Below are positions 1 through 8,292 of a stretch of 64,000 nucleotides of DNA, piece after piece. A program made the translations under genes and the position numbers. How positions within the stretch are numbered: the first letter of the stretch is position 1; the number at the start of each line of letters is the position of its first letter. The notes under the pieces are model-generated. The model was not told the origin of the DNA and ran no database searches. It saw only the letters and a program-made list of their open reading frames with translations. Source of the DNA: CAZKWG01 sp964615375 (lineage in GTDB: Bacteria > Myxococcota_A > UBA796 > CAZKWG01); the NCBI GenBank assembly GCA_964615375.1, contig CAZTOW010000009.1:198248-262247 (forward strand), written 5' to 3'.

Positions 1-1
1 A

Positions 2-1030
2 GATGCACAGGGGGCTCGAATTGCTGCCCTTGAATCCGCGCACGACCAGCACAGCCTTGCCCGCCTTCACCGGGTCCGTGCTCACATCGGTCCAGTGCGG
101 ATCGTCATCGGGTCCCGCGGCCCAGTCGATCGCCCCATCGACCTCCTCCGGGGTGTGCTCTTCGGACCCATCCCAGGTCCGCCCAGCGCGAAGGTACACC
201 TCCGCGCCCTCGACGCAGGTCTGCTGTCTGTCCATGCCCTCATAGATCTCGTCGTTCAACCACCGCTCGACGCGCCGCAAGGTCCTCCAGGGCAGCAGCA
301 CGCCGACGACGATCACCCCGTAGTCTTCCAGCTCCAAGGTCCCCGGGAAGTCATCGTCTCCCAGCTCGCTGTCCACATAACGGGGACCATCCGTCACTGC
401 GAGCGTCTTCGTACATCCACACGGCGCGCCGTCGCCCGGCTGGAGATTCAGCTCCGCGGAGGGGGGAGCCTCCTGCTCCGCCTCCTCCGGCCAGGTCTCC
501 GCGCGCAGACGCCGCGTCAGGCCACGCGCCTGACCAGCCTCCGCCCGCGCGAGGAGAGGAGCGGTCACCGCCTGCCAGGCCTCCTCGTTCAGATGGATGG
601 GCTGTCCCGCGAGCTCCTGCTGACGTGCCTCTCCCCATCGAAGGACGCTCGCGAGCCATGCGCCGTCGACCACATGGGTCGCCTCGGTCGTGGGCTCCCG
701 CGGGGGGCGCTTCCGCGGCTTCGGCTCCTTGCAGGCGCAGTCCCCCTCCTCCGGTACAGGCGTCCACTCCTGGGGCGCCCCGTCCTTGCGCGGCGTCCCC
801 ACCGCCCGCGCCTTGCGCGCGTGCTCCTCCCACAGGCGCGGGCGCTCCACGGGCGGCGGCGAGCCCCCCTTCCGCGGCGCGGACGCAGCGGGCCAGCGCT
901 TCGAGGCCAGGATCGCGTCGGGCACGTCGTGGTCGCCCAACGCGCCGCAACAGCGGTTCACCGCCGCATCGCGGACCCGCATCTCCGCGATCAGGGTGGC
1001 CATGGACGGGAACGGGCTCTGGCGCTTCAT
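2..1030 (-). CDS. Parallel beta-helix-type protein, cassette copy 1, N-terminal part only (cut by window edge)
   Basis: The frame is open from an ATG at 1030 to the left edge (343 codons). A strong AGGAGG site lies 6 nt upstream of the ATG. The first 50 or so residues nearly match the two full-length relatives at 4051-6807 and 15802-18558 (start MKRQSPFPSMAT, then a Cys-Cys pair and a VPDAILASKR stretch). After that the sequence diverges strongly, and similarity returns around the TLRRVERWLNDEIY segment near residue 260. No signal peptide is visible. It is the third gene of a B-A-beta-helix order on the minus strand. From its relatives it should continue into a right-handed beta-helix domain outside the window; function unknown. 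Confidence 0.8.
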   Translation of the reverse strand, partial: MKRQSPFPSMATLIAEMRVRDAAVNRCCGALGDHDVPDAILASKRWPAASAPRKGGSPPPVERPRLWEEHARKARAVGTPRKDGAPQEWTPVPEEGDCACKEPKPRKRPPREPTTEATHVVDGAWLASVLRWGEARQQELAGQPIHLNEEAWQAVTAPLLARAEAGQARGLTRRLRAETWPEEAEQEAPPSAELNLQPGDGAPCGCTKTLAVTDGPRYVDSELGDDDFPGTLELEDYGVIVVGVLLPWRTLRRVERWLNDEIYEGMDRQQTCVEGAEVYLRAGRTWDGSEEHTPEEVDGAIDWAAGPDDDPHWTDVSTDPVKAGKAVLVVRGFKGSNSSPLCI

Positions 1031-1047
1031 CTCCGCCTCCTAACGCT

Positions 1048-1392
1048 TCAACCCTTGGCGATCACATCCAGGCTCACCACCGCCTCCCCGGACAGCGTGC
1101 CGGAGAGGAACCAGCACACGTAGCGGGTGAACGTCGAGACGGGGATCCAGCTCACGCCCGCCGCCGTCAAGGAGACCTCGCAGGCGCTCGCAAAGTCCAC
1201 GTAGCAGCCCTCTTCGTTGACCAACGCATGCCGCAAGCAGACCTTCGGCGACTCACCGTCGGTGGTGCTGTGGACCGTGAACACGACGTGCAGCTCCGTA
1301 TAGCCCCCGAGATCCAAGGCCCCCGACAGATCGGCGGCGCTGTCGCGGGTCAACGTGACCTTATCCAGGATCTTCCAGACCATCATGGACAT
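1048..1392 (-). CDS. Small cassette protein A, copy 1
   Basis: A 114-aa protein of unknown function, rich in alternating hydrophobic and polar residues, as in a compact beta-sandwich. It starts MSMMVWKILDKV and has no signal peptide or membrane segment. ATG at 1392 was chosen because GGAGGT sits 4 nt upstream; the longer open frame before it overlaps gene B and is a shadow. It lies 11 nt downstream of gene B and 17 nt upstream of the beta-helix gene, so the set looks co-transcribed. The amino-acid sequence is identical to copy 2 (6825-7169) and differs at a few positions from copy 3 (18576-18920). No known family is recognised. Confidence 0.75.
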   Translation of the reverse strand: MSMMVWKILDKVTLTRDSAADLSGALDLGGYTELHVVFTVHSTTDGESPKVCLRHALVNEEGCYVDFASACEVSLTAAGVSWIPVSTFTRYVCWFLSGTLSGEAVVSLDVIAKG

Positions 1393-1403
1393 GGCGACCT
1401 CCC

Positions 1404-1817
1404 TCAGCTCTTGAAGGTGAAGACCAGCGTGGCCGAGCACACGGCCCGCTCGATGTTGGTGCCGCTGGCGTTGGCCACCGCGAGCCCGTAGCGCATGTAC
1501 AGCCCGAAGCTGGTCGAGGTGGAGTAGGCCGTCTGGATCACGTCCTGGTTCGCGGACACCGCGCTGAAGAGGTCCACGGGGCCGTTCCAGCGCCGCCCGT
1601 CGATGCTCCACCAGAAGACGACACGCCAGGTGAACTGGGCTGTTCTGTTCTCAGTCGAGGTCTGCACCTGGAGAGAATCAAGGTAGGGTCCCCACTCGAG
1701 GGCCTCGGGGAGCTGGATGTCGATATAGCTCGGCGTGGTCGTGCCGTCTGTCTGGAGTTGCATCTTCTGGATGAAGCTCAGCACGCGGACCTTGGAGAAG
1801 CTGCTCGAATTGCGCAA
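1404..1817 (-). CDS. Small cassette protein B, copy 1
   Basis: A 137-aa protein of unknown function, first gene of the minus-strand cassette. TTG at 1817 is the preferred start because a GAGGTG site 4 nt upstream is kept in all three copies; an internal ATG at 1763 is the alternative and lacks a good ribosome site. The sequence is beta-rich with many Thr/Ser, contains a WRVVFWW segment and ends in LVFTFKS, a pattern loosely like the end of protein A, so A and B may share a fold (inference). No signal peptide. The gene is preceded by a hairpin-rich leader common to all copies. Its 3' two thirds appear identical in DNA to copy 2. Confidence 0.7.
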   Translation of the reverse strand: MRNSSSFSKVRVLSFIQKMQLQTDGTTTPSYIDIQLPEALEWGPYLDSLQVQTSTENRTAQFTWRVVFWWSIDGRRWNGPVDLFSAVSANQDVIQTAYSTSTSFGLYMRYGLAVANASGTNIERAVCSATLVFTFKS

Positions 1818-1953
1818 GAGGCACCTCGCAATAAGAAGGCGGGTGAGGAGCCCAGGGCGACATGCCCCAGGGCTCGAGATCAGCATGACAGGTCCGCGGG
1901 AGACCGGGAAGACATGCTGAATATGGAATTGATCGAAAAAAAAATACTCCCAG
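1818..1953 (-). promoter_or_regulatory. Conserved hairpin leader upstream of cassette copy 1
   Basis: The stretch upstream of gene B is shared with 7771-7905 and 19346-19480. It holds two inverted repeats: CAGCATGAC/AGGTC arms with a 7-nt loop and a 4-nt bulge (one or two mismatches in this copy), and a smaller AGGGC-GACAT-GCCCC stem. It ends in a run of nine T on the minus strand next to GATC, where homology with copy 3 stops. It may be a 5' UTR control element or the end of the mobile unit. Confidence 0.55.
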
Positions 1954-2250
1954 TATGATCGACTCCTCGCGCACCTCGACCCGCTTGCCGCGCGCCTGCT
2001 CCAGAGCCCCGCCGAGGCCGGGCCGGGGCCGCTGCTGCTCTGGGTGCTGGGGGCGGGGCTGCTCTTCCGCGGCGCGCTGCCCATCCGGGCGGGGTGGGCG
2101 CTCTCGGCGGCGAACTGCGTGCTCGCGCTGTGGCCGCTGAGCCCGGTGCACGGGTTGATGGTGGCGGGGGCGCTGGCGGCGGTGGGGCGGCGGTGGGGGC
2201 TGGGCGCGGCGCTGCTGGCGGAGGGGGTGGCGTTGGTGGTCAGGGGGTGA
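1954..2250 (+). pseudogene. 3' fragment of a membrane protein gene, copy a
   Basis: The open frame lacks a start codon: an in-frame TGA lies just upstream, at the GATC-poly(A) boundary of cassette copy 1. It encodes about 98 residues with two or three hydrophobic segments and many Leu, Ala and Gly, ending at TGA 2248-2250. A clearly homologous fragment lies at 7908-8219, on the other side of cassette copy 2, so copy 2 is bracketed by two versions of the same gene tail. The last codons overlap the end of the FG-GAP gene on the opposite strand by 11 bp, so the native 3' end has probably been replaced by cassette sequence. Confidence 0.6.
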
Positions 2251-4054
2251 CGGTCCCGGTGAGGATGGGGCCGCTGCCGAGGAGGAGGTGGGCGGCGCCG
2301 GCGTCAGTGGTGCCTTCGTCGTCGCCCGGCGCGCCGAGCAGGATGTCTGCACGACCGTCGGCGTCCATGTCGCCAGCAGAGGAGATCGAGCTACCAAAGG
2401 CGATACCTGTTCCCGACCCGACAATCATCTTGTCTGCGTCAGCAGGCTGAAGACCGCCGCTCACTGGCCCATAGAGCAGGTAGACGGCTCCTCGGGTATA
2501 CCCTTCCTCTCCATAGTAGTCGCCGTTCTCGCTGTTGGTCGGCTCTCCGATCATAATGTCCGCGAACCCGTCTGCGTCCACGTCTCCAATACCCGCCAGC
2601 GTCTCTCCAATATACAGGTGATCGCCCTCTACCCCAGAGAAATTCGCCTCCCCATCGGCGATGCCGCGAAGTCCGGGGGCGTAGCCCAGGTGAAGATACG
2701 CGCGGCCCCAAAGCTCGCCGGCAGGCCAGTTAGGAGAGCCTATCAGCAGATCCGGTGTCCCGTCTCCGTTCACGTCCCCCGCGCCGCTCAGGCTGTACCC
2801 TGCACGATCTCCACCCCACTCCCCGGGCAGTTTCAGATCTGCGTCCGCCAGGTTCAGCGTCCCCGGCTCCGGGCTGGTCAGGACATAGGCCGCTCCAGCA
2901 CCACTGCCCGTGTAACACTGGCCATAGGCCCCGACAAACAGATCGGCCAGCCCGTCGCCGTCCAGATCGCCGACGTGCGCCAGGGTCGATCCAGCGTTAT
3001 CGCCAGCGTCCTCGCCGAACAACTGAACATCAGCGTCCGTCCGCTTGTATTCGCCGGAGAGCGGCCTAAGAAAGAGCACGACCCCTCCGTGGGTGTCCCC
3101 GCTCTCCTCGTCCGCGTCGGTCCCCACACACGCACCCAGGTCGCTCTCATTGTCTGTGTCTATCGCTGGCCCCCCGATGAGCAGATCCTCCTGGCCGTCT
3201 CCATCGACGTCACCCGGAGCTTCCACGGTAGCGCCAAACTCTTCGATCCCATCCAACCCCACAACCCAAGCATCTGCGTCGTCGGTCGAGAGCTCACCGA
3301 CGACAGGTCCGTTTAGAAGATAGGCTACACCAACGTCGTAATCCCCATCCAGGTCCTCTCGTGGGGCACCGACCATAAGCTCAGGATAACCATCTTCATT
3401 CTGGTCGCCGATGGCTGCATGCGCTGGTCGGTAGAATCGACTCCCGAGATCGTAAACGTAGAGCGATGCGTCGGCCTCAGCAAGTGAGCGAGACCCTGAG
3501 ATAGCACCAAATACAACGTAAACCGTGCCATTGATCGCCGTCTGAACCACCTGCAACGATGAGACGAGCAGGTCTTCCCGACCATCTCCGTTCAAGTCAC
3601 CCGCCGCAGCCACTCCTCTCCCGACGTAGTCCTCTTTCTCTACCCCGAGCAGCTTCGCATCGGAGGTCCGAATGTCGAGTGGACTCTCTGACGAGCAGAC
3701 CGCGTTGGCCTCGCTTCCGTCTACGTCCAGACAGTCATTGTAGACCCCATCCATGCAGATCTCGGGCGCGCCAGGGTACCTCTCCGCGTTGCTGTCGTCG
3801 CAGTCAGAGTCGTCCGCCACCTGACCGGGCTCCGCCTCGCAGGCCACCGTGCTGACCGCAGGGTTTCCAAAGCCGTCCCCGTCTCCGTCCGTGTACCAGA
3901 TCTGCTCGACGCAGGGCGCGCCGTCGGCTGTGTCGTCGGAGGCGCCCGATTCGCTGTCCAACGATGAGTCGGATAGCGAGGGGCTGTCCGTGTCCGTGTA
4001 GGGAGTGCCCTTCTCCGGGACGCAGGCGCCGAGCAGCAGCAGGAGCAGCCTCAT
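2240..4054 (-). CDS. FG-GAP repeat lipoprotein with MopE-type metal-binding motif, cassette copy 2
   Basis: A 604-aa predicted lipoprotein. The N-terminus has a Leu run ending in a LLGAC lipobox (Cys 11), then an acidic Ser/Thr/Asp linker. A Cys-rich MopE-like motif (WYTDGDGDGFG, then DCDD and a GAPEICMDG segment) covers about residues 48-118. The rest is a series of integrin-like FG-GAP blades built on DLNGDGREDLLV-type calcium loops, probably a beta-propeller on the cell surface. ATG at 4054 overlaps the beta-helix stop by 4 bp (ATGA), indicating translational coupling. The stretch 2643-3791 appears identical in DNA to 14397-15545 in copy 3, while both ends differ, which points to gene conversion. 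Ligand and role are unknown. Confidence 0.9.
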   Translation of the reverse strand: MRLLLLLLGACVPEKGTPYTDTDSPSLSDSSLDSESGASDDTADGAPCVEQIWYTDGDGDGFGNPAVSTVACEAEPGQVADDSDCDDSNAERYPGAPEICMDGVYNDCLDVDGSEANAVCSSESPLDIRTSDAKLLGVEKEDYVGRGVAAAGDLNGDGREDLLVSSLQVVQTAINGTVYVVFGAISGSRSLAEADASLYVYDLGSRFYRPAHAAIGDQNEDGYPELMVGAPREDLDGDYDVGVAYLLNGPVVGELSTDDADAWVVGLDGIEEFGATVEAPGDVDGDGQEDLLIGGPAIDTDNESDLGACVGTDADEESGDTHGGVVLFLRPLSGEYKRTDADVQLFGEDAGDNAGSTLAHVGDLDGDGLADLFVGAYGQCYTGSGAGAAYVLTSPEPGTLNLADADLKLPGEWGGDRAGYSLSGAGDVNGDGTPDLLIGSPNWPAGELWGRAYLHLGYAPGLRGIADGEANFSGVEGDHLYIGETLAGIGDVDADGFADIMIGEPTNSENGDYYGEEGYTRGAVYLLYGPVSGGLQPADADKMIVGSGTGIAFGSSISSAGDMDADGRADILLGAPGDDEGTTDAGAAHLLLGSGPILTGTVTP

Positions 4055-6807
4055 GGTCCTATCCTCGCTATGCCTGGTGGCGTGATGACAATCGGGGCAT
4101 CCTCCTTCGACGAGCCCGGGAAGAACTCGAAGGCGCCGATGTCCGGTGCGGCAATCACGTTGTCTCCGTTGAAGTCGTCGAACATCGCCAGGTCGATGCC
4201 CAGATCTACCAGATCAACTCCTGAGTCGTCTGTGCCGAGCTCGCGGCAGACCGAGCCTGCGCCGATGTCGTAGTCCAGGGCCTCGAGGACATCGGGGGCA
4301 GAGGTAGTCACAGTAGTCGCAAGTTCACTTCCCTCAGGGCGTCCCAGCCTCGTTTCCATCGCGCTGAGCGTACCTCCCGCGGACTCCGCCTCAAGATCCA
4401 GGTCCGCGAGGGCACCGGCAGCCAGTCCGTGTACTTCGATGCCCCAATCCGCCTGAGCCGCCGAGAAAGGCTTGAGCGCACCGCCTGCCTCCCAGAACAC
4501 CTCTCCGATTCCGAACGTCCACCCTAGATAGCAGTTGTAGTCCGATCTGTGGTGCCAGATGGACTTGCGATACAGATACGCTGGAATGTTCCCTTGCCAG
4601 GCTACCTGCGCAAGCCCAGCAAGGTCACCACCCGAGATCCCGTTCCTCGCGATCAGGTTGTTCAACAGCGACAGTTGCCGCAAGGCATCGACACCCCCGT
4701 TGTTCACCACATTCACTCCCGTCAACAGATTGTGCGCCACCGTGTTGTTGACGATGTACACACGCCCCAGCGGGTACGATGTGTCCTCCACCTCCACCTG
4801 AATCCCCCGGCCCTCGTTCATGTAGATCAGGTTGCGATACACGAAGACCTGACCCGTGCGCTCTATCGGTGTCGTGGTCGTGTTGTACCAGGCACTGTTC
4901 TTCGAGTTCGTGATCAACACGCCTGTCGCGTTCTGGAAGATCCGATTCCGGTACACATGGATGTCCTGTGACCCATCGTTGATGGTGATCCCTGCGAAGT
5001 GCCCGTGGCCCCAGATCACGTTGCCGCTGACCACCGTGGTCTCTTCCGACAGCGGGGTCCGCGGCCGGACGCCCTTCAGATCGATCCCGTCCTCCGCGAA
5101 GCCCTCCTGCCCCCCACCTGCAGGCAAGCTCCCACCCTCGTACCGATCCTGATACCCGTACGCCGTCGCCGTGCAGACGCTGGAGGTCGTCCAGGGGAGG
5201 TCGGCTGGACACCGATGGTACAGGACCCAGGTGCTCGCTGCCCCCCCACAGTCGGCGCTCCGCGCGAACGTGGAGTCCAAGGACTGCAAGCCGGACGTTG
5301 GATCCGTGTAGTTGCTCCTGCATTGCTTGGAGTGTGACCAGATCCGATTGTCCGCGATCAGGTGACCCGAAGACCCTCCCTGCGAGACGATCCCGTCCAC
5401 GCCACGGACGTCGTCCCCCCACATCCGGCTCCCGCGGATGGTGCAGTTCGTCGCAAGGTGACCGATCGCGACGTCGGATCCACCCGTGTCGTAGCCGTTG
5501 GACCACAACAAGCTGTCGATCACGGCGATCTCTACAGGGTAGCGACGGGTGTCCACGATCCAGGCCAACGCGGCGGTGTAGTCTTTGTCCAGGATGGACT
5601 CGGCGTACACCGCCTCCACGTTCTCCTCGGTCACCCCAAACCCGATCCCGATCCGGGCGTTGTCGAAGACGCTCAGGCTCTCATACAGATGATCCCGCGA
5701 CCCGAGCCGTGCGCTCAGCGCCTCGCCGAATCCGGCGATCCGGAGCCCATGAACGTAGACGTGACAGCAGTCGTAGAACGCGATGCCCAGCCGGGTGTCC
5801 CCATACTGGGGCTCGTGGCCCGTGGTGGCCGAGCCCTGGATCAGCGGCGCGCTCCCCGTCGATGGACCAGGCTGATCACTCTCCCCGCCTCCGTAGCTCG
5901 AGAGGACGAGCGGGCGCACCTCCGTGGCCTTCAGCTCGCGGATCGTGAGGATGGCCTGGTCACCATAAGCGTTGGTCGGGGGGCTCGCCCAGTCGATATA
6001 GGTCAGGGAGCTCGACGTGGACACGCGCTCCTCCAACCCATTCCAGGTCCGCCCGCGTCGGAAGAAGACCTGCGCGCCGACCACGCAGGTCCACGCGGGT
6101 TCGGCGCCACCATAGACCTCCTCGTTCAGCCAGTACTCCACGCGCCGCAGGGTCTTCCATGGACGCACCTCCAGCTTCCCACCCAGGGCGACCATCGTGC
6201 CCGGGTTTGCGTCATCGCCGTCTCGCGCGTCGACGAAGCGACTCCCCGCGAGCACCTGCTGCAGACAGGCGCAGGGCAAGGTCCCACCTTGTGGCTCCAC
6301 CAACGAGGCGCTCCCAGGCTGAAGCCACGGCGGCCCAGGAGGGGGATCGGAAGCGGTGGGCCACACCTCCTCGCGCGCCGCCCGCTCGCGGGAACGTCCC
6401 TTCTTCCACCTCGCGGGACCGGCCAGCGCGGCCTGCAGGGCGTACCAGCTCTCGTCGTCCAGGCGGAGATCTTCGGGAGCGTCCAGATCCGGGGCATCGC
6501 CCAGGATCCCCTGAGCCACCAGCCAGGATCGGGGGAGCGTTCGGACACCACGCCGCGGCCTCCGCTCCGGCCGCGGCGTGGCCTCGTCCGCGCAGGCGCA
6601 GGGCGCAGACGCGGTGGACTCGAACACCGGCGGCGGCGAGCCCCCCTTCCGCGGCGCGGACGCAGCGGGCAAGCGCTTCGAGGCCAGGATCGCGTCGGGC
6701 ACGTCGTGGTTGCCCGACGCGCCGCAGCAGCGGTTCACCGACGCCTCGCGGGCCCGCATCTCCGCGATCACGGTGGCCATGGACGGGAACGGGCTCTGGC
6801 GCTTCAT
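4051..6807 (-). CDS. Parallel beta-helix protein, cassette copy 2
   Basis: A 918-aa protein. Residues 1-50 are a conserved N-terminal segment without a signal peptide. Residues 60-180 are divergent and Pro/Arg-rich. From about residue 190 a DARDGDDANPGT segment followed by PWKTLRRVEYW resembles the entry of DUF1565-like right-handed beta-helix domains. Many NN-, GN- and DN-centred turns follow (for example GNVIWGHGHF and NNTVAHNLL). The last 130 residues are again copy-specific. ATG at 6807 has AGGAGG 6 nt upstream. DNA 4631-6138 appears identical to 16382-17889 of copy 3, bounded by diverged ends. A carbohydrate-binding or carbohydrate-cleaving surface role is possible for this fold but is not shown. 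The lack of an export signal is odd next to a lipoprotein partner. Confidence 0.88.
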   Translation of the reverse strand: MKRQSPFPSMATVIAEMRAREASVNRCCGASGNHDVPDAILASKRLPAASAPRKGGSPPPVFESTASAPCACADEATPRPERRPRRGVRTLPRSWLVAQGILGDAPDLDAPEDLRLDDESWYALQAALAGPARWKKGRSRERAAREEVWPTASDPPPGPPWLQPGSASLVEPQGGTLPCACLQQVLAGSRFVDARDGDDANPGTMVALGGKLEVRPWKTLRRVEYWLNEEVYGGAEPAWTCVVGAQVFFRRGRTWNGLEERVSTSSSLTYIDWASPPTNAYGDQAILTIRELKATEVRPLVLSSYGGGESDQPGPSTGSAPLIQGSATTGHEPQYGDTRLGIAFYDCCHVYVHGLRIAGFGEALSARLGSRDHLYESLSVFDNARIGIGFGVTEENVEAVYAESILDKDYTAALAWIVDTRRYPVEIAVIDSLLWSNGYDTGGSDVAIGHLATNCTIRGSRMWGDDVRGVDGIVSQGGSSGHLIADNRIWSHSKQCRSNYTDPTSGLQSLDSTFARSADCGGAASTWVLYHRCPADLPWTTSSVCTATAYGYQDRYEGGSLPAGGGQEGFAEDGIDLKGVRPRTPLSEETTVVSGNVIWGHGHFAGITINDGSQDIHVYRNRIFQNATGVLITNSKNSAWYNTTTTPIERTGQVFVYRNLIYMNEGRGIQVEVEDTSYPLGRVYIVNNTVAHNLLTGVNVVNNGGVDALRQLSLLNNLIARNGISGGDLAGLAQVAWQGNIPAYLYRKSIWHHRSDYNCYLGWTFGIGEVFWEAGGALKPFSAAQADWGIEVHGLAAGALADLDLEAESAGGTLSAMETRLGRPEGSELATTVTTSAPDVLEALDYDIGAGSVCRELGTDDSGVDLVDLGIDLAMFDDFNGDNVIAAPDIGAFEFFPGSSKEDAPIVITPPGIARIGP

Positions 6808-6824
6808 CTCCGCCTCCTAACGCT

Positions 6825-7169
6825 TCAACCCTTGGCGATCACATCCAGGCTCACCACCGCCTCCCCGGACAGCGTGCCGGAGAGGAACCAGCACACGTAG
6901 CGGGTGAACGTCGAGACGGGGATCCAGCTCACGCCCGCCGCCGTCAAGGAGACCTCGCAGGCGCTCGCAAAGTCCACGTAGCAGCCCTCTTCGTTGACCA
7001 ACGCATGCCGCAAGCAGACCTTCGGCGACTCACCGTCGGTGGTGCTGTGGACCGTGAACACGACGTGCAGCTCCGTATAGCCCCCGAGATCCAAGGCCCC
7101 CGACAGATCGGCGGCGCTGTCGCGGGTCAACGTGACCTTATCCAGGATCTTCCAGACCATCATGGACAT
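6825..7169 (-). CDS. Small cassette protein A, copy 2
   Basis: A 114-aa protein identical to copy 1 (1048-1392). It starts at the ATG at 7169 behind a GGAGGT site. It lies between the disrupted gene B and the beta-helix gene, 17 nt from the latter. The surrounding DNA, from about 6775 to the insertion at 7490, also appears identical to copy 1, so this pair was homogenised or duplicated very recently. No recognised domain; beta-rich by eye. Confidence 0.72.
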   Translation of the reverse strand: MSMMVWKILDKVTLTRDSAADLSGALDLGGYTELHVVFTVHSTTDGESPKVCLRHALVNEEGCYVDFASACEVSLTAAGVSWIPVSTFTRYVCWFLSGTLSGEAVVSLDVIAKG

Positions 7170-7180
7170 GGCGACCTCCC

Positions 7181-7770
7181 TCAGCTCTTGAAGGTGAAGA
7201 CCAGCGTGGCCGAGCACACGGCCCGCTCGATGTTGGTGCCGCTGGCGTTGGCCACCGCGAGCCCGTAGCGCATGTACAGCCCGAAGCTGGTCGAGGTGGA
7301 GTAGGCCGTCTGGATCACGTCCTGGTTCGCGGACACCGCGCTGAAGAGGTCCACGGGGCCGTTCCAGCGCCGCCCGTCGATGCTCCACCAGAAGACGACA
7401 CGCCAGGTGAACTGGGCTGTTCTGTTCTCAGTCGAGGTCTGCACCTGGAGAGAATCAAGGTAGGGTCCCCACTCGAGGGCCTCGGGGAGCCATCACGAGC
7501 GGGGCGCGTTAGAAGAACGCGCTTCGCTCGTGGTGGCGGGGAGATAGCGACAGCAGTCGGGCGTTGACATCCCAACCGATACACGAACCCCCAGAATCGC
7601 CCGACTGTGAGCTATCGACCAGCAAGAAAGCGCCAAGGCGCGGCCGAAGGTCGCGTCTTGGCGAGCTGGATGTCGATGTAGCTCGGGGTGGTCGTCCCAT
7701 CCGTCTGGAGCTGCATCTTCTGGATGAAGCCGAGCACGCGGACTTTGGAGAAGCTGCTCGAATTGCGCAA
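7181..7770 (-). pseudogene. Small cassette protein B, copy 2, split by a 176-bp insertion
   Basis: The same gene as 1404-1817 and 18932-19345, with the same TTG start (7770) and GAGGTG site. Coding sequence is interrupted between 7490 and 7667 by foreign DNA. The insert length (176 bp) is not a multiple of three, so translation from the normal start shifts frame. The downstream part could only restart at an internal codon (for example the ATG at 7444, giving 87 aa). Both halves otherwise match the intact copies without other damage, so the break looks recent. Confidence 0.7.
7491..7666. mobile_element. 176-bp three-hairpin insertion inside gene B copy 2
   Basis: The boundaries come from comparison with the intact gene in copies 1 and 3. 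GAGC precedes the insert (7487-7490) and is its last four bases (7663-7666), as in a 4-bp target duplication. Three consecutive stem-loops fill it. Stem 1 has arms CACGAGCG (7494) and CGCTCGTG (7525), with inner CGCGTT/AACGCG. Stem 2 has GATAGC (7543) and GCTATC (7611), with inner CAGTCGGGCG/CGCCCGACTG and a 34-nt loop. Stem 3 spans 7631-7663 with CGCCAAG/CTTGGCG around a GAA loop. There are no terminal inverted repeats and no ORF. Family not recognised. Confidence 0.6.
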
Positions 7771-7905
7771 GGGGCACCTCGCGAAAAAGGGCGGGTGAGG
7801 AGGCCCGGGGCGACATGCCCCAGGGCTCGTGATCAGCATGACAGGTCGGCGGGAGACATGGAAGTCATGCTGGCTATGGATTTGATCGAAAAAAAAAATA
7901 CTCCC
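7771..7905 (-). promoter_or_regulatory. Conserved hairpin leader upstream of cassette copy 2
   Basis: Counterpart of 1818-1953 and 19346-19480. It keeps the CAGCATGAC/GTCATGCTG arms (7834-7842 and 7863-7871), the inner AGGTC arm with one mismatch opposite, a GGGGC-GACAT-GCCCC stem, and the poly(T) run next to GATC at the outer edge. Confidence 0.55.
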
Positions 7906-7907
7906 AA

Positions 7908-8219
7908 TATGATCGCCTCCTCGCGCACCTCGACCCGCTGGCAGCGCGCCTGCTCCAGAGCCCCACGGAGGCCGGGCCGGGGCCGCTGCTGCTCTGGGTG
8001 CTGGGGGCGGGGCTGCTCTTCCGCGGCGCGCTGCCCATCCGGGCGGGGTGGGCGCTCTCGACGCTGAGTTGCGTGCTCGCGCTGTGGCCGCTGAGCCCTG
8101 TGCAGGGGCTCTGGATGGCCGGGGCGCTGGCGGCGGTGGGGCGGCGCTGGGGGCTGGGGGCGGCGCTGCTGGCGGAGGGGCTGGCGCTGGCCCTCCAAGG
8201 GCCCGATAACAGCCGCTAA
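7908..8219 (+). pseudogene. 3' fragment of a membrane protein gene, copy b
   Basis: Homologous to 1954-2250 over nearly its full length: same start point beside the cassette's poly(A)/GATC edge, same hydrophobic segments, same frame. It ends differently, at TAA 8217-8219 after a short Gln-Gly-Pro-rich tail, and this probably represents the native C-terminus. No start codon or ribosome site is present. Together with copy a it brackets cassette copy 2. Confidence 0.55.
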
Positions 8220-8292
8220 CCCGGGCAGGACGCGGCGGGGTTCCGGTGGCTACCTCATGGGCGTGGCGCTCGTCGAGCGCACAGGAGACCCC

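Noticed and set aside
95..1123. Long plus-strand open frame opposite the copy 1 beta-helix gene, with similar long frames at 5362-6900 and 17113-18651
   Set aside because: These are antisense shadows created by high GC at third positions of the minus-strand genes. They have no ribosome site and arginine/proline-rich, low-complexity translations.
7491..7666. Group I or group II intron in gene B copy 2
   Set aside because: 176 bp is shorter than known self-splicing introns, and no domain V-like or P7-like core was recognised. Precise removal from RNA cannot be judged from sequence.
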